A stretch of 64,000 bases of DNA. Origin: Cyanobacteria bacterium SIG26 (GTDB taxonomy: Bacteria; Cyanobacteriota; Vampirovibrionia; Gastranaerophilales; Gastranaerophilaceae). Each line of letters opens with the position of its first letter. The stretch's first letter is position 1. The stretch is taken from NCBI GenBank assembly GCA_015152555.1, contig SUTS01000003.1, forward strand, positions 93,143 to 157,142. Reading direction: 5' to 3'. The translations under genes were made by a program, and so were the position numbers. Shown piece by piece: positions 42,806 to 51,615 of this stretch. The notes beneath the pieces were generated by a model, which saw only the letters and a program-made list of their open reading frames with translations, was not told the DNA's origin and did no database searches.

Positions 42806-43282
42806 ATGAAAATTTTAAGTAGTATAGGTAAAATCTTTAAAGGACCAACAAGTCAAATCATTGCAAAAACTGCAGGTTTAGCGGGGTTAGGCTTGGTTGC
42901 ATACGACGCACATCACATCGGCAAAGTTAATGCAGACTTATATGCCAGCCACCGAGATGCCGTTGCTACAGATTACTATGTAAACAACTCTATGTATTCA
43001 ACAAACATGAGTAAAGTCCAAGACGGAATAAAGACAAAAGCATTAGAAATGCAGTTAAATCAAGGTTGGAGAAGGTTCTTTAATACAGGTATAGGATATA
43101 TAAAAGGTTTTGGTTCTATGATTGTAGAACATATTATACCTGTTGGACTATCTGTAGCTGCGTTACTTACAAAAGGTAAAGCTTCCAAAATTTGTGCAGG
43201 TGGTTTAGGCATATATGCAGCATACGAAGTAATACGAAACTTCTTCGGTTTCGGGGTTCCAAAAGGTCCGCTGCAACCATAA
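42806..43282 (+). CDS. Small membrane protein of unknown function (158 aa)
   Basis: Starts MKILSSIGKIFKGPTSQ, weakly like the F-x-G leaders. Hydrophobic segments occur at residues 20-34 (AKTAGLAGLGLVAY), about 105-122 (MIVEHIIPVGLSVAALL) and 128-145 (ICAGGLGIYAAYEV). The middle is Tyr/Asn-rich. AAGG precedes the ATG. It is likely co-transcribed with the 41818 gene and ends 1 nt before the stop of the convergent trmD. Not recognised. Confidence 0.72.
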   Translation: MKILSSIGKIFKGPTSQIIAKTAGLAGLGLVAYDAHHIGKVNADLYASHRDAVATDYYVNNSMYSTNMSKVQDGIKTKALEMQLNQGWRRFFNTGIGYIKGFGSMIVEHIIPVGLSVAALLTKGKASKICAGGLGIYAAYEVIRNFFGFGVPKGPLQP

Positions 43283-43283
43283 A

Positions 43284-43976
43284 TTATTTCTGATTATTTA
43301 TATAATTTTGGTATAAATCAGGGCGTCTGTTTTTTGTACGTTTTAATTGTTCATTAAAACGAAACTCGGCGATTTCCTTATGATTACCATTTAATAAAAC
43401 TTCAGGCACTTTATAACCTCTATAATCACGAGGTTTTGTATAATGTGGATATTCCAACAACCCATTAAAAAAACTATCGTCATGTGCGGATTCAATTTTA
43501 CCTAAAGTACCCTCAATTTTACGACTTACAGCGTCTATTAAACATAAAGCCGGCAATTCCCCTCCTGTTAAAACAAAATCTCCGATTGAAATTTCTCTTG
43601 GTTTAATAATCTCACGTATTCTTTCGTCAAAACCTTCATAATGACCACAAAGCATAATAATTTGGTCATATTTAGCTAGATCGTTCACAATAGAATCACA
43701 TAATGGTTCACCTTGTGGGGAAAGCATAACGGTAATAGACTTATCTAACTTCAAAACACTCTCATACGCATCCACGTATGGTTGTGGCGCCAAAACCATA
43801 CCGGCACCGCCACCATAAGGGGTATCATCTACTTTTTTATGTTTATCCAAAGTAAAATCTCTAGGATTAATTGTATTTACCTTTATAACAGCAGACTCTT
43901 TTGCCCGTTTCATAATACTTACATTGCAATAAGATTCGATAACTTCTGGGAACAAAGTTAATACATCAAAAATCAT
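43284..43976 (-). CDS. trmD: tRNA (guanine-N1)-methyltransferase
   Basis: A SPOUT methyltransferase making m1G37. Motifs: FDVLTLFPEVIESY at the start, DDTPYGGGAGMVLAPQPYVDA, LSPQGEPL, LCGHYEGFDERI and SIGDFVLTGGELPALCLIDAVSR, all characteristic of the TrmD knot. 230 aa is normal. The ATG overlaps the rimM stop (ATGA). Confidence 0.97.
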   Translation of the reverse strand: MIFDVLTLFPEVIESYCNVSIMKRAKESAVIKVNTINPRDFTLDKHKKVDDTPYGGGAGMVLAPQPYVDAYESVLKLDKSITVMLSPQGEPLCDSIVNDLAKYDQIIMLCGHYEGFDERIREIIKPREISIGDFVLTGGELPALCLIDAVSRKIEGTLGKIESAHDDSFFNGLLEYPHYTKPRDYRGYKVPEVLLNGNHKEIAEFRFNEQLKRTKNRRPDLYQNYINNQK

Positions 43977-44488
43977 TCTAATAAACCTTCCAAATTATTT
44001 ATAAGAATACGCTTATTTTGGATATCAACCTCAGGCACAATAGCTTCTACAAAAGGTATCAAACAAATTTTTTTCGATTTTGTTTTCACAGAAATCAAAT
44101 CGCTCGCCCCATTATTAGAAACACCAACAACAAAGCCTAACTTATTATTATCGGCGATATCATAAACTTCTAATCCAACAAGCTCATCGATAAGAAATTC
44201 ATCATCGTCTAAATTTTCGCGAACAACAGATTCTTCAACAAACAACAACTGCCCTTTTAAAGGTATAATATCATTTATGTTATCAATTCCTTTGAATTTA
44301 ACAATCATTATATTTTTATGAGGTTTGGCGGATATAATATCAAGCTGAATATAAGAGTCACCTTCTTTTAAATAAACAGCATTAACAGACATAAAGAAAT
44401 CCTGTTGGTTTCTAGAATAACCAACTTTAGCCTCACCTTTGATACCATGAAAGTTTAAAATTTTTCCAATAGAAATAAATTTAGACAT
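43973..44488 (-). CDS. rimM: Ribosome maturation factor RimM
   Basis: A 16S processing factor that binds S19 in the 30S head. The N-terminal barrel begins FISIGKILNFHGIKGEAKVGY and the C-terminal PRC-barrel has DDEFLIDELVGLEVYD and KKICLIPFVEAIVPEVDIQNKRI. 171 aa is normal. It lies between the RGG-repeat gene and trmD. The usual rpsP, rplS and ffh companions are missing. Confidence 0.94.
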   Translation of the reverse strand: MSKFISIGKILNFHGIKGEAKVGYSRNQQDFFMSVNAVYLKEGDSYIQLDIISAKPHKNIMIVKFKGIDNINDIIPLKGQLLFVEESVVRENLDDDEFLIDELVGLEVYDIADNNKLGFVVGVSNNGASDLISVKTKSKKICLIPFVEAIVPEVDIQNKRILINNLEGLLE

Positions 44489-44490
44489 AA

Positions 44491-45552
44491 CTATTCTTCC
44501 ACAGAAGATTCATCTTCCGTTTTAGCTTTTCTGCCTCTTTTTTTCTTCGGAGCTTCTTCTGTTTCAGCCTCATCTGTTACATTGACTTTTGCAGCTTTTT
44601 TTGTTTTCTTTTCAGGTTCTGATTTTTGATTTTTAAACTCTTCAGGAGCGTCAGGGCGTTCTTGGTTCCAACGTTCCATACCCATTTGAGCTCGAACTAA
44701 ACCAATACCGACGTGAACACGCCACTCATCCATTTTTAACTGAGCTGCAATAATCTTATGGCAACCGATTGGAGGCAACGGTAATAATGGTTCATACAGC
44801 ATTTTTATTGCATTCATTTGATCAGGAGTAATCGCCAACTTACGTTTAGGGAACGGTAATTTAGGCAACATCATCTTTTGTCTGACCAAATTAATACCGA
44901 AAAACACTTTTCTTGGTTCTAAACCAATTTTTTCACCAATTACTTCATGCGCATCAGGATTAGGTAACGGCAACATCAACTTGTAAAGCAATTCAATTTG
45001 CTCTAATTGCTCTCTGCTAACCAACAATTGTTTAGGTGCAGCATTTCTGTTATTTGGTCTTCTATTATTAAATCTGTTATTTTGAGGCCTACGTTGAGCA
45101 AATCCACCACCTTGACGGTTGTATCCGCCACCTTGGCGATTATCTCTGTTATAACCTCCTTGGCGACTATTATTGTAACCACCTTGACGGTTGTATCCGC
45201 CACCTTGGCGATTATCTCGATTATATCCACCTTGGCGGTTATTGTTATAACCACCTTGACGAGGACCTCTATTATATCCGCCACCTTGGTTATCATATTG
45301 ACGTTGAGGCCTATTATACGGTCTTTGATTTTCATCACCACCACTAGAATAGCTACTATAGAATTGTGGTTTATCTTCTGTCGAATAACTGCTACGAGGA
45401 GCTTCTTGCTCCGGTAAAGCAGAAGATTCAGGAGCATCAGGAGCTCCAACCATCATTTTTTTATCCGGATACAAACAATCAGGACATATCACTCTTTTAG
45501 GGTTTTTTGTTTCAAACTCACGACCGCACTTAATGCACTTGTTTACATACAT
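44491..45552 (-). CDS. Zinc-ribbon, RGG-repeat protein with a duplicated helical domain (353 aa)
   Basis: An N-terminal zinc ribbon (Cys6, 9, 23, 26: CIKCGREF, VICPDC) is followed by an acidic Ser/Pro linker, then about 90 residues of Arg/Gly/Tyr/Asn repeats (units like RQGGYNRDN) typical of RNA-binding RGG boxes. Two copies of an approximately 55-residue domain follow: VSREQLEQIELLYKLMLPLP... and ITPDQMNAIKMLYEPLLPLP..., each ending with a (V/I)-x-x-GI-x-LVR motif. A Lys/Glu-rich tail ends in SSVEE. It is co-transcribed with rimM-trmD (2-nt gap), where rpsP or khpA often lie. I infer an RNA-related, probably ribosome-assembly, role. Confidence 0.8.
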   Translation of the reverse strand: MYVNKCIKCGREFETKNPKRVICPDCLYPDKKMMVGAPDAPESSALPEQEAPRSSYSTEDKPQFYSSYSSGGDENQRPYNRPQRQYDNQGGGYNRGPRQGGYNNNRQGGYNRDNRQGGGYNRQGGYNNSRQGGYNRDNRQGGGYNRQGGGFAQRRPQNNRFNNRRPNNRNAAPKQLLVSREQLEQIELLYKLMLPLPNPDAHEVIGEKIGLEPRKVFFGINLVRQKMMLPKLPFPKRKLAITPDQMNAIKMLYEPLLPLPPIGCHKIIAAQLKMDEWRVHVGIGLVRAQMGMERWNQERPDAPEEFKNQKSEPEKKTKKAAKVNVTDEAETEEAPKKKRGRKAKTEDESSVEE

Positions 45553-45712
45553 AATAAAAGCCTCTTAATTTTTAATAAAATAACTAGTAATAATAAATTT
45601 TAAGGTAATATCCTCACAATATAAATCGATTTCAAAAAATAAAATATAACTTACGTTATTATTTTAACATACAATAAAAAATTATGCAAGCCCTGTCTAA
45701 ATAATAAAAAAC

Positions 45713-46150
45713 CTACTTTTCAACCATAAACGTCACCGGACCGTCATTTACCAATTCGACACCCATCATTGCTGCAAACTTACCGGTTTTACAAGAAACA
45801 CCATACTCTTTAATTTTAGATACAAAATATTCATATAATTCATTTGCGATTTGCGGATGTGCGGCTTTATCAAAACTCGGGCGAGTACCTTTCTTACAAT
45901 CACCACATAATGTAAATTGAGAAACTATCAACATTTCTCCACCTACATCAGATATAGACAAATTCATTTTTTCATCTTCATCTTCAAAAATTCGCAATTT
46001 TGTAAGCTTATCAGCTAATTTATCGGCATTATCTTGAGTGTCACCTTTTTCGACACCCAACAACACAAGCATACCTGCACCAATGCTTGAGTGCAAAACC
46101 CCATCTATAGTTACTGACGCTCGTTTAACTCGTTGGATAAGAGCTTTCAT
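45713..46150 (-). CDS. dtd: D-aminoacyl-tRNA deacylase
   Basis: Removes D-amino acids from tRNAs. Signature segments: MKALIQRVKRASVTIDG at the start, IVSQFTLCGDCKKGTRPSFDKAAHP (the SQFTL motif) and MMGVELVNDGPVTFM (NxGPVT-type motif) at the end. 145 aa is the standard length. The ATG directly follows the thyX stop, so the two form an operon. Confidence 0.95.
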   Translation of the reverse strand: MKALIQRVKRASVTIDGVLHSSIGAGMLVLLGVEKGDTQDNADKLADKLTKLRIFEDEDEKMNLSISDVGGEMLIVSQFTLCGDCKKGTRPSFDKAAHPQIANELYEYFVSKIKEYGVSCKTGKFAAMMGVELVNDGPVTFMVEK

Positions 46151-46867
46151 TTATTTATCAACCTTTGAAAATAATACGTCTTTAGTAATTTTACGACCGC
46201 AACACTTATCTTCATCACAGAATCCCAGACGCTCACATTTCGGAACTAAATATTCTTTAAGCCAAGGCTCTTCTGCAATTAACGCATCACACATACCTTT
46301 AACAAGGCAACGGATTTCATACTGAGCACGAGTACATAAACGAAGATTCGCAAGGTGAATTAACTCACGTAAATTTAAACTTGCAACCATTGAACTTGCA
46401 GCCGCATTAGGCATAACAAAGCGAGCATCCTCTGCAGGAATACCAGCTTCAATAAATTCTTGATATTGCTCAGATATTTGCCCCATAAATGCAATAAATT
46501 TTTCTTTTAAGACAGGATTTTTATCGATTGTAGGCGGAATTATATAATCAAACTGACCTTTTTCTTTCACATACCTTTGAGATTTTTGAGAAAAAGACAT
46601 GTGACGATGCCTTACAAGTTGATGAGTACAAGCTCGCGACACGTTAGATATTGCAAAACTAACTTGAATATGCTCAATTGTTGAATAATGACCAGAACCG
46701 ACAACCCTACTTATTAACTTCAACATTTTCTCATCATCATCAGCACTTTCATAAATACTGATCGGATAATCCGCACTATAACAAGTTCTACAAGCTGTAT
46801 AAATGGTCTTTAACATATTTTCAGGCTTTGATATCAAATTAACAATCGGTTTATTACAAATCTCCAT
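46151..46867 (-). CDS. thyX: Flavin-dependent thymidylate synthase
   Basis: Makes dTMP using FAD and methylene-THF. The ThyX motif R-H-R-x7-S is present as VRHRHMSFSQKSQRYV, with upstream STIEHIQVSFAISNVSRACTHQL and downstream SLNLRELIHLANLRLCTRAQYEIR. The start at 46867 is chosen for the strong GGGGGAGG site and family N-terminus. A Cys-rich C-terminus (CERLGFCDEDKCCGRK) is present. Presence of ThyX implies ThyA may be absent. Confidence 0.95.
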   Translation of the reverse strand: MEICNKPIVNLISKPENMLKTIYTACRTCYSADYPISIYESADDDEKMLKLISRVVGSGHYSTIEHIQVSFAISNVSRACTHQLVRHRHMSFSQKSQRYVKEKGQFDYIIPPTIDKNPVLKEKFIAFMGQISEQYQEFIEAGIPAEDARFVMPNAAASSMVASLNLRELIHLANLRLCTRAQYEIRCLVKGMCDALIAEEPWLKEYLVPKCERLGFCDEDKCCGRKITKDVLFSKVDK

Positions 46868-46992
46868 AATCCTCCCCCTATCCTCTGAAACAATCATAGA
46901 ACAAAAAATATCAAGTGGCAAAATTTTACAAATAAAATTTACGTTTCTAAAACATTGCATATACAATTCAAAAATGTTACAATAAGGATATT

Positions 46993-47727
46993 ATGTTAAA
47001 AAAACTAGCATTTTCACTGACTGAATTAATAGTAACTGTAGCAATCATAGGCGTGATTGCTTCAATGACAATACCAACAATGATGACAAAAATAAACAAT
47101 GCCAGAAACACCGCCGTTATAAAAGAAGACTATGCCATATTACAACAAGTTTTAAGAATAGCACACCACGATGGCGTTATAACAAATTATACAACGCCGG
47201 ATGATAGAATCGAAACAATTAAACTTTTTGAAAACCACTTTTTACCCCACATGAGAGTTATGAGGAAATGCTACGGCGAGGAAGATTGTTGGTCCGATAA
47301 AGTCCTCAAATTAAACGGTCAAATAGGCGACGCTTACCAAGATAATAAAGGGTGCGGACTTGGTTCAATTACTTTCCACATGTTTAACGGAAGCTCTATT
47401 TGCATGGATGATTTATACGGGACAACAATAACCAATGAATTTGGGGTTGAATCATCTAACTATATAGACCTTGCATTCTATATTGACGTAAACGGAAGTT
47501 GGAGAAAACCAAACACCTACGGAAAAGATATCTTTATCGTTATATTTAATAATAACGAACAAGGCCGTATGCTTCCGGCGGGCAACGACAAAACTGACGA
47601 AGACGTTGAAAAAGACTGTTCCGCAGGAGGAACAGGTATATATTGCTTGAGTTATTTTATGAGAAAACATGGATTTAGAATAAAGGATTTAAAACTTGAG
47701 GACCCGCTAAAGCAATCTAGCTTATAA
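46993..47727 (+). CDS. Type IV pilin-like prepilin (244 aa)
   Basis: The N-terminus MLKKLAFSLTELIVTVAIIGVIASM is a class III prepilin signal: a short basic leader, cleavage before F, Glu at +5 and a hydrophobic helix. The globular part has several Cys (RKCYGEEDCW, GCGLG, DCSAGGTGIYC) and the phrase FYIDVNGSWRKPNTYGKDIF, found in pseudopilins. It is exported by and probably part of a type IV pilus or type II secretion-like machine, whose other genes are not in this window. AAGGA precedes the ATG. Confidence 0.88.
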   Translation: MLKKLAFSLTELIVTVAIIGVIASMTIPTMMTKINNARNTAVIKEDYAILQQVLRIAHHDGVITNYTTPDDRIETIKLFENHFLPHMRVMRKCYGEEDCWSDKVLKLNGQIGDAYQDNKGCGLGSITFHMFNGSSICMDDLYGTTITNEFGVESSNYIDLAFYIDVNGSWRKPNTYGKDIFIVIFNNNEQGRMLPAGNDKTDEDVEKDCSAGGTGIYCLSYFMRKHGFRIKDLKLEDPLKQSSL

Positions 47728-47729
47728 AA

Positions 47730-47761
47730 AAAATCTGCCCTATCTTAAGGACAGACTTTTT
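47730..47761. terminator. Bidirectional terminator
   Basis: TCTGCCC (47734-47740) and GGACAGA (47749-47755) pair with one mismatch, flanked by an A-run and a T-run, between the convergent prepilin and rpmE genes. Confidence 0.7.
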
Positions 47762-47783
47762 ATCATAATTTTCAAATATTATA

Positions 47784-47987
47784 CTAGCTTTTTTTGCCGT
47801 ATCTTTTGTTAAATCTTTCAACTCTACCTTCAGAATCTAAGATTTTTTGTTGACCTGTATAGAATGGGTGACAATTGTTACAAATTTCAACAGTTAAACC
47901 TTCTACAACAGATCCTGTTTCAATTTCGTTACCACAAACACATTTGATTGTAGTTTTGTTATAATCCGGGTGAATTCCGCTTTTCAT
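47784..47987 (-). CDS. rpmE: 50S ribosomal protein L31, zinc-binding type
   Basis: 67 aa with [26 protein letters not shown] and [30 protein letters not shown], the canonical L31 sequence with its four zinc-binding Cys positions (CVC, CNNC). AAGAGGTAG precedes the ATG. A solitary gene. Confidence 0.97.
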   Translation of the reverse strand: MKSGIHPDYNKTTIKCVCGNEIETGSVVEGLTVEICNNCHPFYTGQQKILDSEGRVERFNKRYGKKS

Positions 47988-48110
47988 TTTCTACCTCTTT
48001 CTTTCAAGATTCCAAACTTGAATAATTATTTACATTCGACTAACACGATTTTACAATGCTAAATGTTGAAAATCAAGTATTTGTTACAAAGTTAAATATT
48101 TATGTCAAAC

Positions 48111-48452
48111 TTACCACTTTTTAAAAATGAAAAATACGGCAAGAATAATAAAACAAAAACCGACAAGATAATTCCATTTAAACTGTTCTTTTAGGTAAAA
48201 AACAGAAAAGAAACTAAATACAACCAGAGTCACGATTTCTTGAATTATTTTAAGTTGAGTTGCGTTATAAATTTCATGCCCCATGCGATTCGCGGGAACT
48301 TGGAAACAATATTCAAAAAGCGCAATCCCCCAACTTACAAGAACAACCAGCCATAACGCTGCGTTTTTGAATTTCAAATGCCCATACCATGCAAAAGTCA
48401 TAAAAATATTAGAAATCAACAATAAAACTATTGGCATAACAGCTCGCAACAT
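48111..48452 (-). CDS. DUF486/DMT-like small membrane protein
   Basis: 113 aa with four membrane helices: MLRAVMPIVLLLISNIFMTFAWYGHL, ALWLVVLVSWGIALFEYCFQVPANRMGH, a third and a fourth (LVGFCFIILAVFFIF). The segment FEYCFQVPANRMGHEIYNATQLKIIQEIVTL is the strong signature of the DUF486 family within the drug/metabolite transporter superfamily. The substrate is unknown. No clear operon partner. Confidence 0.88.
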   Translation of the reverse strand: MLRAVMPIVLLLISNIFMTFAWYGHLKFKNAALWLVVLVSWGIALFEYCFQVPANRMGHEIYNATQLKIIQEIVTLVVFSFFSVFYLKEQFKWNYLVGFCFIILAVFFIFKKW

Positions 48453-48516
48453 AAATTCTCAAAACCCCTCATACAAAGTATTTCAACATAAAACATTATA
48501 TAACAAACAAATCCGC

Positions 48517-48545
48517 TTGACAGAAAAAATCTTTTTGCATATAAT
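48517..48545 (+). promoter_or_regulatory. Consensus promoter for the tRNA cluster
   Basis: Perfect TTGACA (48517-48522), 17-nt spacer, perfect TATAAT (48540-48545), 16 nt before the first tRNA-Thr. Confidence 0.85.
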
Positions 48546-48561
48546 GAGTACATAAACACGC

Positions 48562-48634
48562 GCCGGTATAGCTCAATTGGCAGAGCAACGGTTTTGTAAA
48601 CCGTAGGTTGTAGGTTCGAGTCCCATTACCGGCT
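48562..48634 (+). tRNA. tRNA-Thr(TGT)
   Basis: 73-nt cloverleaf: acceptor GCCGGTA/TACCGGC, anticodon stem ACGGT/ACCGT with loop TTTGTAA (anticodon TGT), T-loop TTCGAGT. CCA is not encoded. Confidence 0.97.
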
Positions 48635-48744
48635 TTTTTACTGAAAAAACGAGCTTATGCAAGTCTTTTGAATAAAAGTAAGATGGACTTTAAATAAAGG
48701 AAATTGAAACCACTTGCCAATGACTCTCAGTAAAATCAGCTCAA

Positions 48745-48816
<72 letters not shown>

Positions 48817-48886
48817 AATTTAACCCAAGAGACTAGGAAGGGCAAAGTTGAGGATACAACTTAAAAAATCATTGATAATTAAATAA

Positions 48887-48972
<86 letters not shown>

Positions 48973-48977
48973 TTTAT

Positions 48978-49001
48978 AAGACTCCTTCGGGGGTCTTTTT
49001 T
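48978..49001 (+). terminator. Terminator of the tRNA cluster
   Basis: AAGACTCC (48978-48985), loop TTCG, GGGGTCTT (48990-48997), T-run. A related copy sits at 49150-49172. Confidence 0.88.
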
Positions 49002-49124
49002 ATTGGGTGGATGAGAACCTACCAAGCGAAAGCTTGGTCTGGTTCGAGCGAGGAGCGAGCAGAGGCTGAAAGGCGGGGCGTTGAGACCCGACTGTAACGC
49101 CGTTTATTGCGAGCGACTCAAGAC
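49002..49124. other. Spacer between two tRNA-Tyr 3' copies
   Basis: No gene is visible in this stretch, which is GC-richer than its flanks. It contains a hairpin (ACCAAGC/GCTTGGT at 49020-49037) and GAGCGAGGAGCGAGC-like phrases, similar in character to the gene-free DNA upstream of rpsE. It may be the remains of an insertion bounded by the two tRNA-end copies. Confidence 0.4.
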
Positions 49125-49186
49125 AATCCACCCCTGCCCACCACTTTAAAAGATTCCGCAAGGAGTCTTTTTTTATTGGGTAGATG
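49125..49186 (+). repeat. Duplicated tRNA-Tyr 3' end plus terminator
   Basis: The 19 nt at 49125-49143 equal the last 19 nt of tRNA-Tyr including CCA. A hairpin (49150-49169) with the same stem plan as the tRNA terminator but a GCAA loop in place of TTCG follows, then the same TATTGGGT-G/A-GATG flank. The rest of the tRNA is missing. An att-like scar or partial duplication. Confidence 0.75.
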
Positions 49187-49259
49187 TATTTTATTGTCCG
49201 TTTTGGTCGGAAGTGATTGTCTTTTAATGAGTAGTTTGGTCGGAAACAATTTTTATTTT

Positions 49260-49343
49260 GTCACCCTGAACTCGATTCAGGGTCTATCCTAAATGGTGTA
49301 CTGTGACTAACATTGATAGATTCTGAGTCGAGCTCAGAATGAC
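49260..49343. repeat. Inverted pair of REP-like palindromes
   Basis: Two 29-nt units (49260-49288 and 49315-49343) face each other. Each starts GTCA, contains its own hairpin around CTCGA, and ends TCTATC. They differ at 6 positions, and the differences are compensatory within each hairpin. This is the layout of REP/BIME elements mobilised by RAYT transposases. A related fragment is at 2861-2880. Confidence 0.7.
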
Positions 49344-49420
49344 AATTTGGGGTCGGAAGTTTGCATTTCCAAACTACTCCAAAAGTGACTTTTGTTACTC
49401 TCTAAATTCAATTAAAAATC

Positions 49421-49500
49421 AGCCCCACCCTAACCCTCACCAGAGTGGAGGGAACTTGAGCCAAGTCCGTTAAAAGTCACTTTTGGAAATTTTGGAAGGG
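49421..49500. repeat. Dispersed intergenic repeat, short copy
   Basis: Shares the phrase CTTGAGCCAAGTCCGT followed by AAAAGTCACTTTTGG-like sequence with copies near 50.7 and 51.8 kb. It lies between the REP pair and the 49701 gene. Otherwise 49501-49700 shows only the promoter region of that gene. Confidence 0.6.
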
Positions 49501-49700
49501 GTAAATAATTAAAAATGGTGGGAATATTTCATTTTTCCCACCCTACACAACTCGCTACTACTCACTTACTTTTATACCATCATGAAATAAATGAATGATA
49601 ATAATTGATTTATTTGTAAACAATTATTAAATACCACCACGACATCTGTAATAACGGGAATTTAACATGTTATAATCATTTATAATTTAAAGGGGGAAAT

Positions 49701-50378
49701 GTGAAAATACTACCGATTGCACTCGCTGACAATAATGCACAAAAAACTAGTTTTAAAGGTCAAGCAACTAACGCGTTTTATAAAAGACTTTTCAATCAAA
49801 CACAAAGCACCGAGACGATAAATCGTTTTGCAAAATTCCTTAAAACCATCGGTGATGAGTTTTTGGTTGATACACTTGAAAGTCAAGGTAGTACCGTAAG
49901 CCTTACCACTGTAAAATCATTGCCCCCACTGAGATATGAATCCTCAATGGCAAAGGATACAGTTGAAGCACTATACACCATAGAAAATAAATCTTTTGGG
50001 GTAAACAAGGCGCTTTTACAGCACTACGCCCAAAGTGCGGAACGCAAACCTTTTACTATTTCTGATAAAATAATAGCAGCTGCTGATATCGCGGATTTGA
50101 GAGAAGATTGCCGTGCTATTATGAAATACCAAAGAGAACATAATGTCGGATATAAAAAAGGAGAAGATTTAGTATTTTCTTGGGCTCGTGTTAAAAGAAA
50201 CTTAAAAATCAACGATATAAACCCTAACCCAATAAAAAATGAAATTAAGCTTGCCCGCGAACTAAAAGCTGATACTGAATTACGCGCAGTTAAAAGAGCT
50301 GAATATCGTGAAGAACAAAACAAATCACAACCTAAAACATCCACTTGGAACAAAATTAAAAAATTCTTTGGTAGCTAA
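49701..50378 (+). CDS. Unknown protein with F-x-G leader (225 aa)
   Basis: Begins (GTG start) MKILPIALADNNAQKTSFKGQA, a member of the F-x-G leader group. The rest is helical and basic, with a Lys/Arg-rich C-terminal third (LRAVKRAEYREEQNKSQ, then WNKIKKFFGS). It has no signal peptide and no clear membrane helix. AGGGGGAA lies 6 nt before the GTG, which decides the start. It is single-gene, between repeat-filled intergenic regions. The function is not recognised. Confidence 0.72.
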   Translation: MKILPIALADNNAQKTSFKGQATNAFYKRLFNQTQSTETINRFAKFLKTIGDEFLVDTLESQGSTVSLTTVKSLPPLRYESSMAKDTVEALYTIENKSFGVNKALLQHYAQSAERKPFTISDKIIAAADIADLREDCRAIMKYQREHNVGYKKGEDLVFSWARVKRNLKINDINPNPIKNEIKLARELKADTELRAVKRAEYREEQNKSQPKTSTWNKIKKFFGS

Positions 50379-50495
50379 ACAAAAAACATTACTGTATTTT
50401 AACGAGTTGTAAGGGGGCAATTTATTGCAGCCAAACAATAATCAAATTCACTGTTCTTTCTTTTCAAACCGACTGTTAAAATGCACTAAATCATA

Positions 50496-50770
50496 GCGGT
50501 TGGAAGTGAGTTTAAAAAATAATTTTCAAACTGGACGAAAACGGTCTTTTGATGGACTTTGTTTTCCATTTTTATAAACCCCTCACCCGCCCTTTGGGCA
50601 CCCTCTCCCAGAAGGGGCGAGGGTAACAAAAGTACTTTTTGGGAATATTGAAAAATTATATTTGTTTGGGTTTCACCCAACCTACTAACTAACCCCTCAC
50701 CCAACCCCTCTCCCTAAGGAGAGGGCGCTTGAGCCAAGTCCGTAAAAAGTCTCTTTTGAGAATTTTGAAA
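50496..50770. repeat. Dispersed intergenic repeat, long copy
   Basis: Two modules in order. The first, at 50496-50575, reads GCGGTTGGAAGTGAG..., ending GGACTTTGTTTTCCAT. The second, around 50700-50770, has CCCTCTCC/GGAGAGGG-like stems and then CTTGAGCCAAGTCCGT. The same two modules recur in the same order at 51616-51828. No coding frame. Confidence 0.65.
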
Positions 50771-50884
50771 ACATAGTGATAAACAATAAATGAGGTTGAC
50801 TCGGTGAAGTAGACCTATAAACTACTACTTGAGTATATATTGGTAAGCTAATTGGTTATGCAGAAGAACAATAAAATATTATAA

Positions 50885-50912
50885 AAAAAAGAGCCAAATG
50901 GCTCTTTTTTTA
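50885..50912. terminator. Rho-independent terminator
   Basis: AAAAAAGAGCC (50885-50895), loop AAAT, GGCTCTTTTTT (50900-50910). It ends the minus-strand gene at 50930. Confidence 0.85.
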
Positions 50913-50929
50913 TAAATATAGATTTTGAA

Positions 50930-51469
50930 TTAACCTTCGACTATAAATTGATTTAGCAAATTATCTGCCAACTCTGAACGTTTTTCCTCATTTGCTTTTA
51001 TTGCAGCTTCTTTAGCTTCCTTATATGCTTTCTCAGCTTCAAAAGCTTTTGTAAGTGCTGTTAATTTTTCAACTTCATTTTCTGCACTTTGCAATGCTAC
51101 TAGACGGTCTGCAGCATCATTCGCAGGAAGAAAAATTTTAATCTTTGTTGGTATGTCATCTTCTAATAGAGAAACATCAAATGTACGTAGATTTGAGTCA
51201 CCATATCCAGCTAAAATAGGTTCATTTAGATTTACTTCTGGTCTTGTATATTTATTAAAAATTCTATCACAAAGCCCCTCAGATACATATAAACCATCGC
51301 GATCTGCAATTAAATGATAAAATTTAGTATCTTTCAATTCATTTCCAGCTTTGTTTAATTGTTGTAAAGTTTTCAATGATTGTTCTTTTACCCAATTAGC
51401 ACCACCAGGACTTTTGATTTTTAAAGCCATACCGAAATTTTGTTGAGACATGTTGTTGTTAATTTGCAT
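50930..51469 (-). CDS. Unknown protein with F-G leader (179 aa)
   Basis: Begins MQINNNMSQQNFGMALKIKSPGGANW, an F-G leader. The central part is alpha/beta (FYHLIADRDGLYVSEGLCDRIF, FDVSLLEDDIPTKIKIFLPAND). The last 60 residues are a Glu/Lys/Ala coiled coil (EVEKLTALTKAFEAEKAYKE). No Sec signal and no membrane helix. AAAGGA precedes the ATG. The layout, with a leader, a small fold and a helix, is like the proteins at 57810 and 60609, though the folds are not obviously the same. Confidence 0.74.
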   Translation of the reverse strand: MQINNNMSQQNFGMALKIKSPGGANWVKEQSLKTLQQLNKAGNELKDTKFYHLIADRDGLYVSEGLCDRIFNKYTRPEVNLNEPILAGYGDSNLRTFDVSLLEDDIPTKIKIFLPANDAADRLVALQSAENEVEKLTALTKAFEAEKAYKEAKEAAIKANEEKRSELADNLLNQFIVEG

Positions 51470-51615
51470 CGTTTTAATCCTTTCTAAACTTAGTTTCTAT
51501 CTGTAAAAAAACTATAAAAAAAAATTTTGCCAAATGTTTTTAAAATATTAAAATATGTTAACAAATATTTTGGGTTTGTCGGTTGGGCATACTTGCCCAA
51601 CAATACTAAATTATG

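Noticed and set aside
45100..45260. Tandem repeats that look at first like a CRISPR or VNTR array
   Set aside because: They lie in frame within the RGG-repeat gene, unit lengths vary, and there are no unique spacers.
49107..49292. Plus-strand 61-codon frame after tRNA-Tyr
   Set aside because: It runs through the tRNA-end copy, the terminator and a REP unit, so it cannot be a gene.
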